From Bacteroidales bacterium (lineage in GTDB: Bacteria; Bacteroidota; Bacteroidia; Bacteroidales; ML635J-15), in contig JAQVEY010000052.1 in NCBI GenBank assembly GCA_028697515.1, positions 1-10,251 of the forward strand: a DNA stretch of 10,251 bases, read 5' to 3'. The position numbers and the translations under genes are program-made. Position 1 is the stretch's first letter, and every line of letters starts with the position of its first letter. The notes under the pieces are model-generated. The model ran no database searches. It was not told the DNA's origin and saw nothing but the letters and a program-made list of their open reading frames with translations. Positions 8,974 through 10,251 of the stretch are shown here, piece after piece.

Positions 8974-9438
8974 ATGAAAAAAGAATTTATGCAGATGGCA
9001 ATAAATTTGTCAATCGAAAATATTGATAAAGGCGGAGGACCATTTGGCGCAGTAATAGTTAAAGACAATGAAGTTATTGCAGCATCTGGAAATAGTGTTA
9101 CAAATGATAACGATCCTACTGCTCATGCTGAAGTAAATACTATAAGAGCAGCTTCAAAAAAACTAGGAACATTCGATTTGAGCGGTTGTGAAATATATTC
9201 GTCTTGCGAGCCTTGTCCTATGTGCTTAGGTGCAATTTATTGGGCACGTATTGATAAATTATACTTTGCAAATACTAAAAAGGATGCAGATGCAATTGGA
9301 TTTAGCGATAACTTTATTTATGAAGAATTAGAAAAACCATATCAGGAAAGGAACTTAAAAACAGAAACTCTAATGCGGGAAGAAGCTCAAGAGGCTTTTC
9401 TTAAATGGACGAATTCTGAAACCAAGACTGAGTATTGA
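8974..9438 (+). CDS. guaD: Guanine deaminase-like nucleobase deaminase (CDA fold, GuaD type)
   Basis: Predicted cytosolic zinc enzyme of the cytidine-deaminase fold that hydrolyses guanine to xanthine and ammonia in purine salvage or catabolism. At 154 residues it matches the length of the small bacterial GuaD (about 156 in Bacillus subtilis). Visible features are GGPFGAVIVKD (21-31), the zinc/proton-shuttle motif TAHAEV with His51 and Glu53, and CEPCPMCLGAIYWAR with zinc ligands Cys81 and Cys84. The end is KTEY, with the C-terminal Tyr154 corresponding to the active-site-closing tyrosine of B. subtilis GuaD. These features favour guanine deaminase over TadA, but activity on related bases is possible. 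The ATG at 8974 is well placed 14 bp after the ligase gene. Its stop overlaps the start of the glycosylase gene, so the two are probably translationally coupled. Confidence 0.85.
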   Translation: MKKEFMQMAINLSIENIDKGGGPFGAVIVKDNEVIAASGNSVTNDNDPTAHAEVNTIRAASKKLGTFDLSGCEIYSSCEPCPMCLGAIYWARIDKLYFANTKKDADAIGFSDNFIYEELEKPYQERNLKTETLMREEAQEAFLKWTNSETKTEY

Positions 9439-9974
9439 TGAAACTTGACTTAGAGTTTTTTAATAGGGATGTTTTAATTGTTGCTCCCGAATTAGTCGGC
9501 AAATTATTAGTTCGTAAATATGATGATGGCAGTATAATTAAATTAAGAATTTCAGAAACAGAAGCTTACAGGGGGGAAGAAGATAAGGCATGTCATGCAA
9601 GTAAAGGTATAACACCCCGAACAGAAGTAATGTATAGTAATCCTGGAAGTATTTATATTTACCTGATTTATGGTATGTACTGGATGTTTAATATCGTTAC
9701 CGAAAAGATAAATATTCCACAAGCTGTATTATTAAGAGGTGCTGGAGAGTTTAATGGTCCCGGGAAATTAACCAAAGCACTTAAAATAACAAAGGAATTT
9801 AATAATTTAAACATTTCGGATTGTCCTCAAATTTGGATTGAAGATGATGCATATATTCCAAAAATTAAAACCTTACCACGCGTTGGAATCGATTATGCGG
9901 GAAAAGAATGGGCTTCTAAACCATGGAGATTTGTCGATAAAAATTACATTGTCCCTTCATCTGCAAAAATATAG
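9438..9974 (+). CDS. DNA-3-methyladenine glycosylase, AAG/MPG type
   Basis: Base-excision repair enzyme that flips out and removes alkylated or deaminated purines (3-methyladenine, hypoxanthine and others in this family). The 178-residue product matches the family along its length and is slightly short. Compared with human AAG as I recall it, all key positions are present: catalytic Glu42 in ETEAY (human Glu125), Tyr44 (Tyr127), His53 (His136), Tyr75 (Tyr159), the intercalating Tyr78 in IYGMYW (Tyr162), Asn85 (Asn169) and Arg100 in VLLR (Arg182). The family signatures NGPGKLTKAL and RVGIDYAGKEWASKPWRF also appear. I chose the ATG at 9438, whose A is the last base of the preceding TGA (TGATG). 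A TTG three bases earlier is possible but less likely. It is the last gene of the plus-strand series and is followed by 277 non-coding bases. Confidence 0.93.
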   Translation: MKLDLEFFNRDVLIVAPELVGKLLVRKYDDGSIIKLRISETEAYRGEEDKACHASKGITPRTEVMYSNPGSIYIYLIYGMYWMFNIVTEKINIPQAVLLRGAGEFNGPGKLTKALKITKEFNNLNISDCPQIWIEDDAYIPKIKTLPRVGIDYAGKEWASKPWRFVDKNYIVPSSAKI

Positions 9975-10064
9975 AAATTATTACTTACAATAATAATATT
10001 CTCAAATAGTGAAATCTCTATATTAGTTGTTGCTTAATTAATTATTTTGCTTTTCCCACCCTAG

Positions 10065-10111
10065 TTTTGCAAGTATTTTCAAATTCCGACTTGCTTGTCA
10101 AGCTTGCAAAA
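10065..10111. repeat. 9-bp perfect inverted repeat, 29-nt spacer
   Basis: TTTTGCAAG at 10065-10073 is the exact reverse complement of CTTGCAAAA at 10103-10111. The spacer itself contains more CTTG/CAAG pieces (GCTTGTCAAGC at 10093-10103), so alternative pairings are possible. It lies about 90 bp after the glycosylase gene. No T-tract follows on either strand, so it is not a standard terminator; it could be an operator-like site or chance in AT-rich DNA. Confidence 0.4.
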
Positions 10112-10132
10112 ATCATGACATAATTGATTTTT
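10108..10132. terminator. Weak AT-rich hairpin, possible bidirectional terminator
   Basis: AAAAATCA (10108-10115) pairs exactly with TGATTTTT (10125-10132) around a 9-nt loop, giving an A-tract on the left and a T-run on the right, as a bidirectional terminator would have. Only one of the eight pairs is G-C, so the stem would be unstable. It shares bases with the right arm of the inverted repeat ending at 10111. Its position after the last plus-strand gene suits a terminator, but support is thin. Confidence 0.22.
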
Positions 10133-10141
10133 AAATGCCTT

Positions 10142-10219
10142 AGTCATTATAAATTGAAACAATTTGTGTATTGCACCAAGTATATTAATCACAAATTTTT
10201 ATCCGCCAAATTAATGACT
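10142..10219. repeat. Nested inverted repeats upstream of the right-edge promoter
   Basis: Two 8-bp dyads sit one inside the other: AGTCATTA (10142-10149) with TAATGACT (10212-10219), and AATTTGTG (10161-10168) with CACAAATT (10190-10197). A third short one, AAATTG-AAA-CAATTT, covers 10151-10165. The outermost right arm lies directly against the -7 box of the promoter. Dyads of this length do arise by chance in AT-rich spacers; the nesting and the position are what make them worth recording. Confidence 0.3.
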
Positions 10220-10227
10220 TATATTTG
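10197..10227 (+). promoter_or_regulatory. Bacteroidota-type promoter for the gene beginning at the right edge
   Basis: TATATTTG at 10220-10227 is a perfect match to the Bacteroidota -7 consensus TAnnTTTG. A TTTT at 10197-10200 stands exactly 19 bp upstream in the place of the -33 TTTG (3 of 4 bases). Transcription would start near 10233, leaving a leader of about 15 nt before an ATG at 10248-10250, the likely start of the next gene, of which only ATGA is in the window. Confidence 0.5.
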
Positions 10228-10251
10228 TACAGAAATTATATTGAAAAATGA

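Noticed and set aside
8974..9438. TadA (tRNA adenosine deaminase) as the identity of the small deaminase
   Set aside because: The GGPFGAVIVKD segment, CEPCPMCLGAIYWAR wording and the C-terminal Glu-Tyr fit small guanine deaminases better than TadA.
9435..9440. TTG at 9435 as the start of the glycosylase gene
   Set aside because: An ATG follows immediately at 9438 in the same frame and overlaps the upstream TGA in a typical coupling arrangement, so the ATG is preferred.
9977..9997. Hairpin ATTATTA / TAATAAT just after the glycosylase stop as a terminator
   Set aside because: The stem is entirely A-T, has only seven pairs and no T-run follows, so it is easily explained by base composition.

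Overview
The window reads as chromosomal DNA of an AT-rich Bacteroidota, most likely a Bacteroidales-type lineage. The evidence is a Bacteroidota-style MltD with a C-terminal LysM domain, a lipoprotein with acidic residues just after its cysteine, an outer-membrane barrel-like protein of the DUF5723 type, the near absence of Shine-Dalgarno sequences, and a perfect TAnnTTTG promoter element at the right edge. I see no mobile element, CRISPR array, tRNA or rRNA.

Layout. The left 1.3 kb carries one minus-strand gene for a murein lytic transglycosylase (MltD type). It is transcribed divergently, across a 157-bp gap, from a tightly packed plus-strand series of six genes (1445-9974) with junctions of 4, 6, 17 and 14 bp and finally a 1-bp overlap. 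The series begins with three uncharacterised cell-envelope genes: a 920-residue membrane-anchored protein ending in a seven-unit beta-propeller-like region, a 559-residue lipoprotein, and a predicted outer-membrane beta-barrel. Next is an O-antigen-ligase-family (Wzy_C/WaaL) membrane protein that starts at GTG. The last two genes are a small guanine-deaminase-like CDA enzyme and an AAG/MPG-type 3-methyladenine DNA glycosylase, joined by a TGATG stop/start overlap. The final 277 bp is non-coding. It holds several inverted repeats, a weak terminator candidate, and a Bacteroidota-type promoter just before an ATG at the very edge that probably opens the next gene.

How the genes may work together. 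The first four plus-strand genes, and the divergent mltD, are all envelope genes: peptidoglycan turnover, an inner-membrane-anchored periplasmic protein, a lipoprotein, an outer-membrane barrel and a polysaccharide ligase or polymerase. The last two concern purine bases, one acting on free guanine or related bases and the other excising damaged purines from DNA. Co-transcription is inferred from spacing alone. No single pathway linking the two halves can be read from the sequence. The least described part is the trio at 1445-7391, which could be a conserved envelope module of unknown function.
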